Source: Marvania coccoides (taxonomy: Eukaryota; Chlorophyta; Trebouxiophyceae; Chlorellales; Chlorellaceae). From it: a DNA stretch of 64,000 nt. Made by a program: the position numbers and the translations under genes. Below, piece after piece: positions 40,967-52,465 of this stretch. Under the pieces are notes generated by a model. It was not told the DNA's origin, ran no database searches, and saw nothing but the letters and a program-made list of their open reading frames with translations. The stretch covers positions 1,984,001 to 2,048,000 of the forward strand of contig OY978100.1 of the NCBI GenBank assembly GCA_963854735.1, given 5' to 3'. How positions within the stretch are numbered: the stretch's first letter is position 1; each line of letters opens with the position of its first letter.

Positions 40967-42737
40967 ATGGCGCAGGGCGCACTGCGTCTCGGCAGCTTCA
41001 ACACTCCTCTTCAACGGCGTTCCGCTTGTTGTTTTCGAAATATCTCAAAGGTGAGGAGGGTTTGGGCTTGCAGCTGGTGTGCGGTATACCAGTCGTATAA
41101 CGTGCATACCCCTCATTATTTTCCAGGCGAGATCAGCAACTCATTGCCCCGCTTCGTTTCAGGCACGCGTTCGTCCCACCACAGCAGCCAGGAGCGAGGA
41201 ACTAGAGCGCTTAGAGGCGTTTTTCGCTGTCCAGAGACAGGTACCAAGCCTGCATCGACAGCATCGGCCCGACAGGCGCTCCGAATTCGACGACACAGCG
41301 GCAAGCCATGCGATCGTTGGCCAGGTAGGCTACATAGGCGAGGCTGCGAGTCCAGCTGGGGACCCATTACCTTCTCACCCCACCTCTGAACCGATGGTCG
41401 CCAGAGTGGCCGAGTCTCAGGGCCCAGTTGTGCAGCGATGGCTGACAGAGCAAGGCGAGTCTTTGGAAGCAGCTTCTCACCAAGCCACATCAGCACTGTC
41501 AGGCCTGGCGCAGCGCACCACCGACGGTGTGGGGGCTTTGGGGGGGCGCATCCACGAAATGCAGCTGCGGATTAAGGGGCAGGCCACTGAAACCCTCTCT
41601 CGATTGTCATGGCAAAAATCGTCGACGTCTAGACCAGCAGCCACTGCAGAACCGCCGACAACAATGCAGGCAGCAGCACAGAGCGTGCCAAAAGCTAAGA
41701 AGGCGGTGCAAACGCCTGTTGCGGCAGCACCAGCGCCGTCAACAAGCCAATCACCAGCGACGGCGGCAACAGCAGCAGCTGAAGCCCCTGTGGGAGTGAG
41801 ACTGCAGCGAGAGGTCCACGAAGGCATCGCGGCGCTGGAATCGTTGACCTCGGAGCAGCTTGCCAGCTTGCAGCAGGCTGTGCGTGCGCTGCAGCAGAGC
41901 GTTGTGCAGCGGGCACAGCATGCACAAGAGAGCACCAGCGCAGCGCTGCTTAGGGTGAAGGAGGTGGGGGGGCGGCATTTGCGCGCTCCGCAGATGCCCA
42001 GCGTCTCCATCCCCTCGGTTCAACTGCCGGCCGCCCTCGGTGAGTAATTAAAATGATGGTTGCTTTTGTGTGCTTCGGTGACATTTTTAGGAGCAACTTT
42101 TTTCTCATTCTTTTCTCCTTTGATTGTTAATATGCAGCTCCCGCAAGAGTGCGGGCCACCCTACTGGACCACCTGTGGGCCGTTGCGCTGGTTGCTGTGG
42201 TGCTTGTGGCAGCAGCAATCCGGTGGTTCAGTGTGAGTTTTTTTCTTTTTTTTTTTTTTTAATTATAATTAAAACCTTCCAATTGTTTCTTCCCATATGC
42301 CTATAGCTCATTCTTCTTTTTCTTTTTCTTTTTACCGCCATTATATATAGAGCCGAAACAAGAGCAAGACAGTGGATGAGGCAGTAGAAGCTCGCGCCCG
42401 TGCCCGCTCCCGCCAGGCCCTCGACCGCCAGCGCAGCCGATTCCAGCGCGCCCTGGCCACCTCCGGTGACGGCGGGGTCGACACCTCCGTATTCTCTGCG
42501 ATGCAGAAGAAGGGGAGCAGCTCTTCGGCCGCCACCACCGCTGCTGCTTTTTTTATTGAAGAGGACCTTCTGGAGGAGGAGACGGATGTGGAGGACCCAG
42601 AGTCGTGGGATGTCGAGACCAGGAAGCAGTGGGAGACCTTTGTGTCCCGTTCTCGGCTGCGGGAGTCCCAGCTGTGGAACGTCGACAACGTCGACGAGGG
42701 GCTGCCTGAAATCTACGTAGACTTGGAGAAGGAGTAG
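40967..42737 (+). CDS. Organelle-targeted tail-anchored-like membrane protein, function unknown
   Basis: Four exons (40967-41050, 41163-42039, 42138-42232, 42351-42737), GT-AG, phase-consistent, give 480 aa. Exon 1 is a transit-like leader (MAQGALRLGSFNTPLQRRSA). Residues about 30-320 are helical and Ala/Gln/Ser-rich with apolipoprotein-like amphipathic stretches (TDGVGALGGRIHEMQLRIK and LASLQQAVRALQQSVVQRAQ) and an Ala/Pro/Thr-rich linker. One membrane helix (LWAVALVAVVLVAAAIRWF, about 330-350) follows. The last 120 residues form an acidic tail with better-conserved-looking sequence (EEDLLEEETDVEDPESWD, LRESQLWNVDNVDEGLPEIYV). The layout (long helical body, one TM, acidic domain) could fit an envelope tether, but no family is recognised. 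Confidence 0.75.
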
Positions 42738-43184
42738 TATGAGGAATAGTAGGCAGAGTAACAGCACTGTTCGAACACTATTCAATGCGTGAAGCTTTCT
42801 TAGGTAAGCTTAGTTGCTCCATCAAATAATTAAAACATCGAATAAACTTTGCGTTTTTATTTTATTTTGTTTTTCTTCTACTTATCGCCTCAAAAAAACC
42901 GTAAAACCAATCAGAATCCCCATCAACCCTCCTATCAATTTTCACTATTCCAAGAGAGAGTTTTCTGCATACATTGCTCTTTTCTCTCGTGGACCACCGT
43001 CGCTGCTGCATCGTCATTCTTCGTTTGTCATCTGTTTCCATTCTTACCCGGGGTATATTTTAGTGTAGGCAACAGACCCCGCTGTTGTAAACCCAGCACA
43101 AATAAGTTAAACACGCGAAATATAAACCAAGGCCGCAGCAGACTAAATCCAATTTGCAAATTACGATTCCTCTCTCAGCACAGT
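42738..43184. other. Convergent 3' spacer
   Basis: 447 bp AT-rich spacer between the 3' ends of two genes; no feature recognised. Confidence 0.4.
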
Positions 43185-44642
43185 TCACCACCATTTTTTC
43201 TTCGTTGCGGCAGCCACCGGCGCCTGCAGCTGAACGTCAGCCCCCACTGCCTCGGCCACTGACTTGAACCCGTCTGCTGCCAAGCACGCTGCCAGCTCCC
43301 GTTTGACCCGGGGCACAAGCGCTGGTCCGTCGTACACAAACGCAGTGTACAGCTCCACCAGCGACGCTCCAGCCCTGATTTTGTCGTACGCATCCCTGCC
43401 GCTGCCCACCCCGCCCACGCCAATAATTGGAATTTTTCCTCCCGTAAGGCGGTACATGTCACGTAAAACGGCGGTACTGGGCTCAAACAGCGGCGCGCCA
43501 GACAGCCCGCCTGACTCCCCGCCGTGCCGGTGCTCTGCGATAGTCCCAGGCCGCTCAATGGTCGTGTTTGAGACAATCAAGCCATCGATGCCGTGCTGCA
43601 TCACCACCGCCGCAATGTCAGACTTGTCCGCTTCCGTCAGGTCGGGGGCGATCTTCACCAGCAGCGGCGGTGGCCCGCCAGCCTCCCACTTCATGCCATC
43701 TCTAGTTTCCTTCACCGACACCACCAGCGTCTCAAGCTCGCTGCGACTCTGCAGGGCGCGCAGCCCAGGGGTGTTGGGCGAAGAAATATTGATCACGAGG
43801 TAGTCTGCGAGGGGTCCCAGCTTGGTGACGCCCGCGCAATAGTCTGCAGCAGCGTCGGGGCTTGTCTTGTTCTTGCCAAGGTTGATGCCGACGATGCCAG
43901 CAGGAAAGGCGGAGCCCTGCTGGCATTGGCGGTCACGCAAAGCCGCAAGGCGCTGCTGCGCCGCGTCCAGGCCCTCGCTGTTGAAGCCATAGCGGTTGAT
44001 GACAGCCCTGTGTGCAACCAAAAACACCGACCGGGTAGGAATAAGAAAAAGAACAATGGGCAAAATGGATTAAGTTACAGCAAACTGCGTCATTTTTCAA
44101 CCTTAAATCGGTTATTACCTGTGTTCCGGCAGCCTGAAGCAGCGCGGCGAGGGGTTTCCAGACTGCGGCAGCGGCGTCACCGAGCCGATCTCTACGAACC
44201 CAAAACCCAGCCCCAGCAGAGGCTCGACGACCTCTGCGTGCTTGTCAAACCCAGCAGCGACGCCAATGCAGTTGGGGAAGAGTCTGCCCCACACAGTGGT
44301 GGCCAGAGAGGGCGGGTCTGGGCGGGTCTCTCTCGGGAAAAAACCGAGCCTGGCGGAGAGAATGCCGACGTTGTGGGCGGTTTCAGGGTCTAGCAGGCGC
44401 ACCAAAGGGCCTGTCCCGCTGAGTACGTCGTAGTGCAGCTGCTTGAGGTCGTTTCGGTAGGCGGCAAGCGAGCCTGCAGCGGCGCCGGCAGCGATGTACG
44501 CAAGGCGTCGCTGCGAGGCGGGGGCGCGAGGGAAACGGTGGTTAGAAGAGTGCGGGGAGAAAATGATTGTATTTGACTGCAACGCGCCACCGAAGCGAGA
44601 GAGGACGCCACCGTGGCTTACCATTGCAGGGAAAATTGACAT
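43185..44642 (-). CDS. DHODH: Dihydroorotate dehydrogenase, class 2 (quinone-linked), mitochondrial
   Basis: Two exons (44642-44119, 44007-43185), GT-AG, phase 2, give 448 aa. The enzyme oxidises dihydroorotate to orotate in pyrimidine synthesis and passes electrons to ubiquinone. A basic leader and one membrane helix ([16 protein letters not shown]) precede the class-2 N-terminal quinone tunnel helices. The FMN/substrate core shows [39 protein letters not shown], the NINSSPNT-type box as [69 protein letters not shown]. The catalytic Ser of class 2 is in [11 protein letters not shown]. Length is typical with a slightly long leader. Divergent from the ankyrin gene at 44953. Confidence 0.97.
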
Positions 44643-44952
44643 GAGTTATTATTCTCCAGTCCTACCAAGTAGACCCTCCTTAGGGTGGACTGATACGCAA
44701 ACCTGGTGGCCACACGATGGCGATTAACGATTTGTCGAATTGAATAGGGTGCGTGGCCTTTTCCCTTTTTCTTCTGTTTTTTTTTAAATTTGTTGAACTA
44801 AATCTAAAAAGTAATGTTCGCTTTGTCCAGCATCAATTCGCATCAATTAAAAAAACGGGTTTGGTTCTTTTCGAATCTACAGCAGCGCAATACTTTTATT
44901 CTGTGTGCTTCATTTGAAAAGCTTAAATTAAATTTAAATAAATAGCCCACCG
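44643..44952. other. Divergent promoter region DHODH / ankyrin gene
   Basis: 310 bp AT-rich spacer between two divergent ATGs; no exon or repeat seen. Confidence 0.4.
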
Positions 44953-45764
44953 ATGGCATCTTCGCTGCACGACGCCGCCAGAAATGGCGATCTCGTCAAA
45001 ATCACGGCCGCCATCGGCGAAGGCGCTAACCTGGAGCAACGCGATGCTCACTCTCGAACGCCGCTCATCATGGCCGCGTGGGCCGGGCAAACCAACGTCG
45101 TCAAGGCCCTCATCGCCGCAGGCTGCCAGGCTGGGGCGTGCGCTCAAGATGACATGAGCGCTTTGCATTTCGCAGCGCAAAAGGGGCACGTGGAGTGCGT
45201 CAGGTGGCTCATCAACGGTGGGGCAAACGGTGGGGCGAAAGTGAACGCAAAGTCTAAAAAGGGGGCGAACGCGCTGATGATGGCGGCGCAGCACGGCCAC
45301 AAAGAGGTCGTGGAGCTGCTGCTACAGGTCGGTATTAATATTTGTTTTTTACCGTTCAACTGTAATTTGAATTTGAAAACTCAACTAATCCCCCCTTTCC
45401 TATTTTTCGTTTTTCTTGTCTGCCGCAGCGCAAGGCGGACCCGCTGGCCAAGAACAGGCGCGGGGAGACGGCTCGGCAGATGGTCAAGGGCAGTGCAGAG
45501 ATTGCTGCGATCCTTGAGGCAGCTGAAGAGGCACGGCAAGCTGAAAAGCAGGGAGACCAGGCTGTAGAAGCTCGGTTGGAGAAAAAGAAGGAGCGGCAAA
45601 ACGCAAAGAGCGGCGCACAGAGAGAGGCAGCCGCGGAGGCGGCGGGGGCTGCGGAGAGCGACGCTGCTGAGGCGGCACCAGGTGCTGGTGTCGGTGCAGA
45701 ACAGAAGCCGAAAAAGCCGCGCATTGCTTTGAATTACGAAGAAGAAGATTTTGAAGAGAGTTGA
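44953..45764 (+). CDS. Ankyrin-repeat protein with charged coiled-coil tail
   Basis: Two exons (44953-45327, 45429-45764), GT-AG, phase 0, give 236 aa. Residues 1-150 hold four ankyrin repeats: SLHDAARNGDLVKITAAIGEGANLE, RTPLIMAAWAGQTNVVKALIAAG, SALHFAAQKGHVECVRWLINGGA and ANALMMAAQHGHKEVVELLLQ, with a last half repeat DPLAKNRRGETARQM. The rest is a Glu/Ala/Lys-rich helix and an acidic end (IALNYEEEDFEES). Likely a small protein-binding adaptor; similar short ankyrin proteins are widespread and their partners differ, so no role is assigned. Confidence 0.9.
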
Positions 45765-46296
45765 GTAAAATGCGGTAAAGCTAAATGAATAAAGGGAAAG
45801 GCAGATGCCGAAGACAGCAGCGGTCCCTATCAAAAAGCGGTAATTACAGCTATTCAGATGCCGCTGAGGCGCTTCAAACCGTTCTTGTCGTCTACGCGAA
45901 TTTATTAATTGCTGAATAGCCTCGCAAAGGAAGGAGGCAGCGAGAGCAGCTCACGAGACTCGGCCACAGCGCCAACTGAAATTTGGCAGATGGGTGCTGA
46001 CAAAGGAAGGTCCCTGCGCCGTGGCATGCAATTATGAATATTATACGCATTGTGGGCAGCTCAGACGCCGACAGCAACGAAGGTTTTCCACAGAAATCCA
46101 GTGGAAAGGGAAGCACCCACGCGACCTGCCCCGCTCTCCCTGCAAGCCTGCGCCTGTTCACAAAATTATTTGAAATTGCCACTTGGCTCCTAAAGGTTTT
46201 AAAGCTTGCAATCCGGTCAATAACAGATTTACAAAAAAATGTTTTGATTTGATTTCCTATATTGCGTTTCTGCTCTATTTTTTCGCCAAGAGTCCC
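45765..46296. other. Spacer, no gene seen
   Basis: 532 bp between two plus-strand genes; short AT-rich open frames without coding bias. Confidence 0.4.
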
Positions 46297-49200
46297 ATGG
46301 AGGGGCTCGAAAGCTTGGCTGCAGCAGCCGAAGCATTGCGGTCACCTCGCAAAAGCCACCGCGGACCTGCCTCGTTCGATGAAGATGGGGAACGAGAAGA
46401 CGAGCAGCCGCAGCTGGAGCAGGCCGACGCCCTGAACAAGCGTCCGACAGCCCGCAAAAACATCACCTTCTCCAGCTACGCCAAGGATCTACCCCCGCGG
46501 GGCACCTTCACTAGTGCTATTGCCGCTGATCGCCAGCAGACGCCTCGACCTGAGCAGCAGCAGCAACAGACCCTGCGCCCACAGGCCGGCCCCCCTGCTT
46601 TCTCCGAAATTCCAGCAGGCCTGACCCCCAGCGGGGACCGGGGCCTACCTCGAGCTAGCTCAGGCCCTGCTCTTCAAGGCCTAGCCTGGGCAGCACCCAA
46701 CGGCGTGACGAAAAAAGCTGCTGCACAGCCCACCCACGCGCCGATGGGTCCCAACGGACCTGCCTCCTACAGCGGCGCCGACAGGGTGAGCAAATATCCG
46801 CTCTAATTACCACCCTCATTATCATTGTATATGTTTCAAAATTTTCTTCTGTTCAAATCCAAAATCCCGCTCCTGGACAAATTTTGCGATTTTTTGTGGC
46901 TCAAAACTCTTGCAACCACCCCAATCGTATATCTCGTTTCTTATCATTGTGTGCAGCGTCGCCAAGCGCGGCTGAACACGTGGATTAAGGTCCACGCGCC
47001 CGAGGGCCTGCTATCTCCGCTGGAGCGCTCAAGGGCGGGACTGCTGTGCCACATCGCGGCCCATCCCGATTGCCCCGAGCCTTTCCTGCGCAGCAGCAAC
47101 CTCGGACCCGCCTCTTACCTGTCCCAAGCCCTGAAATCTCTCCTTGATGGCGCTTTTGTGGGTCGCAGCGGCGGCGGCGGCCATGCTGACCCGTTTCTCT
47201 ACAGCCTGACTCCTAAATGGCTCCCTCACCTGGCTCAGGCCGCGGGAGACCTGCTGCGGGATGCTGCGGCGCGGAAGGAGGTGGATCGGACCCTGCCAGA
47301 GGACCTGAGGCAAGATTACGAGGAAGCAGTGATGGGGGCAAAGGGACAGGCGGAAGAGCTGCTGGAAGAAAACAGCAACGAGGGGGAGGATGCAGAGAGG
47401 GGTGGGGTGGGTGCCGTGGAGGCGATGGAAGTGGATTTGTTTGGGAAAGCGGGCGGCTCGCAGAAACGGCCGCGGAAAAAGAGGGGAGGTGGCGTGGTGG
47501 CGGCCACTGCAGCGGCTCCAGCGCCCCCTAGGAAGCGCCCCCGCGTCCAGCCGCCGCGCGTGGCCCCTGCGCCCCCCGCTCCCAAGCCTGCGCCGCCCCC
47601 TCCCCCACCTCAGACCATCGCCATCGGCGCAGACGGAGACCCAATTCCAGTGCCGGTGAAGAGAGGGCCAGGTCGGCCCAGGAAAAACGCACTGCCGGTG
47701 GTGCCTCCTCCCGCTGGGGCAGCGGCCGAGGGCGGCGCTGCTGTGGCTGCGGTGTCGGCTGTGGAGGCCCACAGGCCGATTGAAAATCCGAAAGTGGCGG
47801 TTGTCAGACCGGAGTTGACGCTGCTCGTCAAGCCGGCCTACAAGCCGCGCACCACGCAGCGCTCCAGGCAGGCGGCGGCAGCAGCAGCGGCAGCCGTAGC
47901 AGCTGCTGCTGCTGCTGCAGCTCCTGTGGATGGTGGGGAACCACCTGCCGACGCAGAGCCTGGAGATGAAGAAGCCGCGACTGCGGTTGGTGGGCCGGCG
48001 GAGAAGGAAGCAGCAAAGTCGATACAGATAGAAACCACTGCTGTCGCTGGTGCTTCTGCGGAGCCTGAAAAGGTGGTTGCAGCATCCCCTGCTGCAGAAG
48101 CTGGGGAGGCGTTGGCTGCCGGTCGCGTTGTCAGCCCCCTTCCCGCTCCCTCCCTTGCGGCAGCAGAGGCGCCCGCTGCAGCGACTGCGGCAGCCTCTCC
48201 CGCAGAAGCAGCAGATCTGCCGGCGCCAGCAGCAGCAGCTGAGATGGTGGAGGTGTCGGCGCCTCCCTCAGCTGCCCCTCCCCCTGAGGTGGCCGACCCG
48301 CTCGCAGCCAGCAAACCACCGCAGCCCGCTCCCGCAGGAATTGGCGCACTCAGCATCCCCTCTCCCGCTGCCGCTGCTGCAGCTGCGGCGGCGGAGGCGG
48401 AGGCGGCAGATCTGCCTTCTGGTTCGGCCCCCTCCCAACGCACCTCGACCCGCATGCGCATCAGCCCACCACAAAAGGTGCTGGACGACTCTGGGCCTGG
48501 CACGGGGCGGCCCGGCTCAGGGCGGCCTGCAGGCGGCGCAAAGCACAGGGCGCCCACCGACGAGGCAAAGCGGCGGGCGGGGCGGATGAAGGCGTGGATC
48601 GCCTCAGTGCGGACACCTGATTTGATGAAGCGAACCGACAGGGCACGGGCGCAGGTGATAGTGCACCTGGCCGACAGCCAGAGATGCTCAGAGGTGGAGC
48701 TGCGGCGGGCGTACGGCAACAACCCCGACGTGTGAGTTGATTCTTTCGATCCATCGACCAGTCAATTGGTTTTTATATAAATCCGTATATTTCGTGGGTT
48801 ACTTTCCAACCTTCAAGAACAAAAATATAACATTTTTCCAGTGTTAATTTGGGCCTAATTATTCCTGAGTGACAATGCCCGGTACTCGACCCTCCTCCCT
48901 CCTCTGCGTTCCCCGTTTTGTTGCAGCTCCAAGGCGCTGCGCGGGATGTACGAGGAGGGCCTGCTGGCGCGCGGCGGCGAAGGCAACAAGGTCAGCCCAT
49001 TCGTATACTCGCTGATGCCGGAGGCCCAACCGCGGGTGGAAGACCTGCGGCGGGGGCTGGAGGCCGACGCGGCGGCGCAGGAGGAGTTGGATCGCATCAT
49101 GCCCGAGGATCTCAAGGCGGTGTCCCCAGACCTCGCAGCAGCGGCGTACGCGGACGAAGATGAAGAAGAGGAGGTAGAAGAGGAAGAGGAGATAGATGAA

Positions 49201-49965
49201 CCTCCCTCGCCGAGCGTCCCTGTTTCGGGCCCCAAGGTGAGGAAGAGGGCGCCGACGGGCGCGGCGATGAAGAAGGAGAAGAAGAAGAGGGGCAGGCCAG
49301 GGAGGCCTGCTGCTGGTACGGACGGAGGGGAAGGCGGTGGGAAGAAGGGGAAGCGGGCGCCTGGCAGCGGCGAGGGGAAGGCCAGCAGCGAGGCCAAGCG
49401 GCGGGCTGGGCGCATCAAGGCGTGGATGGCTGCCAACCGGCCTGCAGCGCTGATGACCCGGGTGGACCGCGCCAAGGCGCAGGTGCTGGTGCTGATGGGG
49501 GACAAGCCGGAGACGCAGGAGAGCGAGATGCGGATCAACTTTGGGAACAATCCCGACGTCAGCAAGGCGCTGCGGCACATTGTAGAAGAGGGGCTGGCCT
49601 CGCGCACGGGCGCTGGCACCAAGCCCTCCCCCTTTGTGTACAGGCTGCTGCCGAAGGGGAGGGCGCAGGTGGAGTTGCAACGGGGGAAGCTGGCGCAGGA
49701 TACCACCGCCCAGACGGAGCTGGACCTCATTATGCCGGAGGATCTCAAAGGCAAGCTGTCGACGCCCGAGGAGCTGGTGGCGGCTGCGGAGGCAGTGGCA
49801 GCAGCAGCAGATCGGTCATCGGCGGGTATGACCCCTGGAGATGCAGCGGGGCCCTCTCAGCAGCTGCTGCAGGCGGCCGAGACAGCGGCTCAGGGTACGC
49901 ACCAGCAGGAACAGCAGCCCCAGGCGTCTGAGGCAGCTCCCACGGGCATGCAAGTGGATGCGTGA
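46297..49965 (+). CDS. AT-hook protein with three copies of an unrecognised ~115-residue domain
   Basis: Three exons (46297-46785, 46957-48731, 48927-49965), GT-AG, phases 0 and 2, give 1100 aa. Three related domains occur at about residues 164-295, 699-824 and 909-1033. Copies 2 and 3 share AKRRAGR+KAW, DRA+AQV, FGNNPDVSKALR or YGNNPDVSKALR, EEGL, SPFVYxLxP, and a final TELDxIMPEDLK-like block; copy 1 is more divergent (LNTWIKV, DPFLYSLTPKW, TLPEDLR). The spacing (helix, helix, NNPDVSKAL helix, then a FVY strand) suggests a winged-helix fold, perhaps like linker-histone H15. Between copies are basic AT-hook-like motifs (VKRGPGRPRKN about 398, KKRGRPGRPAA about 873) and Ala/Pro-rich low-complexity regions. 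I infer a chromatin or DNA-binding architectural protein. The intron splits copy 2 at NNPDV/SKAL. Confidence 0.8.
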
Positions 49966-50496
49966 GAGAGAAAAGGGTGCACATTTGCTGCATTTGAAGC
50001 CGAAGAGGAACACCCAACAATTTAATTGCACTCTCGTCACATTCACGCCAGCAATTTTATCGCTCAGAGCCTCTTTAGAGCGTTTTTTTTGTTGCTTTCT
50101 TTTTAATACTTTAGACAGAGCTGTGTGTAATTTACTTGAGCTCTTTTCTCACCATTTCACCCCCTTTTTTCAGTATATTCATTCTTAACCTTGTTTTTTT
50201 CTTGCGTCCTTTTTTCCCTCTCTTTGAGTATAAGTGGCTTCCTCTCATGCGATAACCGTCGACTTTCTTTATCTTATCTCTCCTAAATTTCTTCATAAGC
50301 TGGGTGCTGGCATTACATCATGCGCCCTACAAGGCAATCTATTAAAAAAGTACCGAGCAAAAATATCTACATTTCCGTCCCTCCATGCTTGGCTTTGACA
50401 GTTTAAATGGAACGCTAAGTAAATTTTCGCACACTATAACTACGGCCATACCTACTCTAATAACTAACTAAAAAACAAACTGCTACTGGTGCATTG
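49966..50496. other. Convergent 3' spacer
   Basis: 531 bp T-rich spacer; no gene or repeat recognised. Confidence 0.4.
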
Positions 50497-52045
50497 CTAT
50501 GCCGCTAGGTTCATCTCTGCGTCGCAAAACCTCTGCAGGTCCCGCTCCTTGAGCTCAGCGTTCTCGGCAATGCTGTAGGTCTTCTCGATGCCGTCTGCCC
50601 CAGACACGCGGTCCATATGCAGATGCCTGCAGTGAAAAAACAATCAAATACAAATGCATGAAATTATTAAGAAAGGTAGAAAGAGGGACCAAACAAAAAT
50701 CTTCCGCCTCACCTTTTCTTCACAAACTCTTCCAGCAGCGCCGTGGGATTGCCCAGGGCGGGATGCTCGCTTCCCTGGGTCACCCCCAGGTCCCCCAGGT
50801 GCCGCCACAGCTCCTCTTCGGCCATCGACCCTCCAGCAATTTGGATGAGGCACATCACGGCTGCCAGGAAGCCTCGTGCCGCTGCAGTGCCCGACGGCTC
50901 CACCACCGCGGCGTACAGCCCACGCGGCAGCACACTGCGCAGCACAAACTGCTTGGGCCCGTTGGCCGCCTTCCCTTTGGCCTGCTCCGCCAAGTCGAGA
51001 CCGAACTTAAGCGCCAGCTGCGCCTGCGCCATGGTCAGCACCGCGGACGCCAGGCCGTGCTTCTTGGAGTTGGAGTTGTCGGAGACGAGCTTGGTGAGCT
51101 CGTTGCGGGGGATGGGGACGCCTGGCGCGGCGGAGTGGGCAAAAATGACGTAGCGCACGATCTGGCGCACCAGCATCTTGAAGCCCTGCTCAGAGACCGC
51201 GTTGCCGCCGGTCTGCATGCCCGTGCGGTCGGCCTCCGCGGCGTTTCTGTACTCGACGGCCTGGAGGAATAAAACACATGAGAGGAGGGGGGGTTGAAAT
51301 GAAGGGAACAAAATGTAAAATTACGTTATGAATAGAAGAGGTTGTGCTGAAGATAGATTGAGATGAATGTTAAGCGGGGACGGAATGCGATTATTTAAAT
51401 TGAGAAAGAGTGGAGGGTTGGCGAAATGAAAAGAAAACAGATCGCCATGCGTCGAGCGACAACTGCACTCGAGTGCAGTTGGAGGGGAATATTTGGAAAG
51501 ACCTGCCTTATTTTCAGCGTTCTGGACGTCTCTGAAAGTGACCTGGATTAGGCCGTCTGGGATGCCGAAGCTCAGCCGCTCCTCATTCGCCTCGGCGGCG
51601 GCGGCGGCGGCAGTAGCTGCTGCTGCAGCTGCACGGCCGCTGCCGAATGCGCCCCTTGCGCCAATGCGGCTGCGCTTGGATCCTCCAGCGCTGGCGCCGC
51701 CCGCGCTGCGGCGCTTACTCCGCCTGCTGGGGCCTTCCTCCTCGGATTCCTCAGCCACGTCTTCCTCATCTTCATCGTTTATCTCTGCATCGCTGTCCAG
51801 CTGGTGGTCGGAGTCCTCCTCATCGTCATCAACCACGAATTCCGCAGGCTCTGCAGCATTCGGCGAACATAATAATGGGTGTTGGTTAGCGTTTTTAAAG
51901 GCCGAGATGAGAAGAAGTTGAGGCTGTCAACCACACTTTTACTGGATCGACGCTTGGGCTGCCTCTTCTGGGCAGCTTCTTCTTCTTCATCCGAGTCATG
52001 CACGACGGATGGCTTGCGCGAGCGGCTCGCAGGACGACCTGACAT
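50497..52045 (-). CDS. NSE3: SMC5/6 complex subunit NSE3 (MAGE domain)
   Basis: Four exons (52045-51937, 51850-51507, 51260-50713, 50626-50497) give 376 aa. NSE3 partners the ubiquitin ligase NSE1 in the SMC5/6 DNA-repair complex. The first 115 residues are acidic and basic low complexity (DSDEEEEAA, RRSKRRSAGG) with likely nuclear signals. The MAGE domain (about 151-340) shows LVRQIVRYVIFAHSAAPGVPI, RNELTKLVSD, GPKQFVLRSVLP, and AAVMCLIQIAGGSMAEEELWRHLGDLGV, the typical winged-helix pair, and the short last exon adds RHLHMDRVSGADG and an acidic helix. Intron 2 (51261-51506) has a GC donor (AAG|GCAGGT) and is phase 0; the GT alternative (AAGGCAG|GTCTTT) breaks the frame. Intron 1 is 86 bp; its donor AAAA|GTGTGG is weak, so the first exon joint is less sure. 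Confidence 0.85.
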
Positions 52046-52465
52046 TGCGATTGTTTTTTTTGTTTTTTTGAAAAAGTGATCAGGCAGGAACGTGGCTTGG
52101 ACAGGCGAGCAGTAACAATACCTAAAATATTTAAATGCGCTGAACAATAATTGATAACTTGGAATTTTAGTAAATTTTGAAAAAGGGGAAGAAAAAAAAT
52201 CGAAAATTGGGAAGAAGAGCAAAACAAACGCGTGGAAGGCGTGTTTGTGATATTTAAAACGCACGGAATGCACCATTTATAAACAGAAAACATTGTGAAA
52301 GCTCTCATTTTTTGGGGAACGTTCTAAAATTCATTCTGTGACTAGTTTTCCTTCTGGGTTATTCCCCAGCTCTATTCATTAAATTAAACAATTGCTTGAT
52401 TTCACACATACAGCTTATACCAGATCAGATCATTTTACTTTGCAAAAAACACATTTTTTTTTAGG
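52046..52465. other. Divergent promoter region NSE3 / CLC
   Basis: 420 bp AT-rich spacer between divergent starts; no exon seen. Confidence 0.4.

Noticed and set aside
47838..48722. Long Ala/Ser-rich open frame antisense to the AT-hook gene
   Set aside because: A product of the GC-rich, Ala-coding low-complexity sequence on the plus strand; no independent support.
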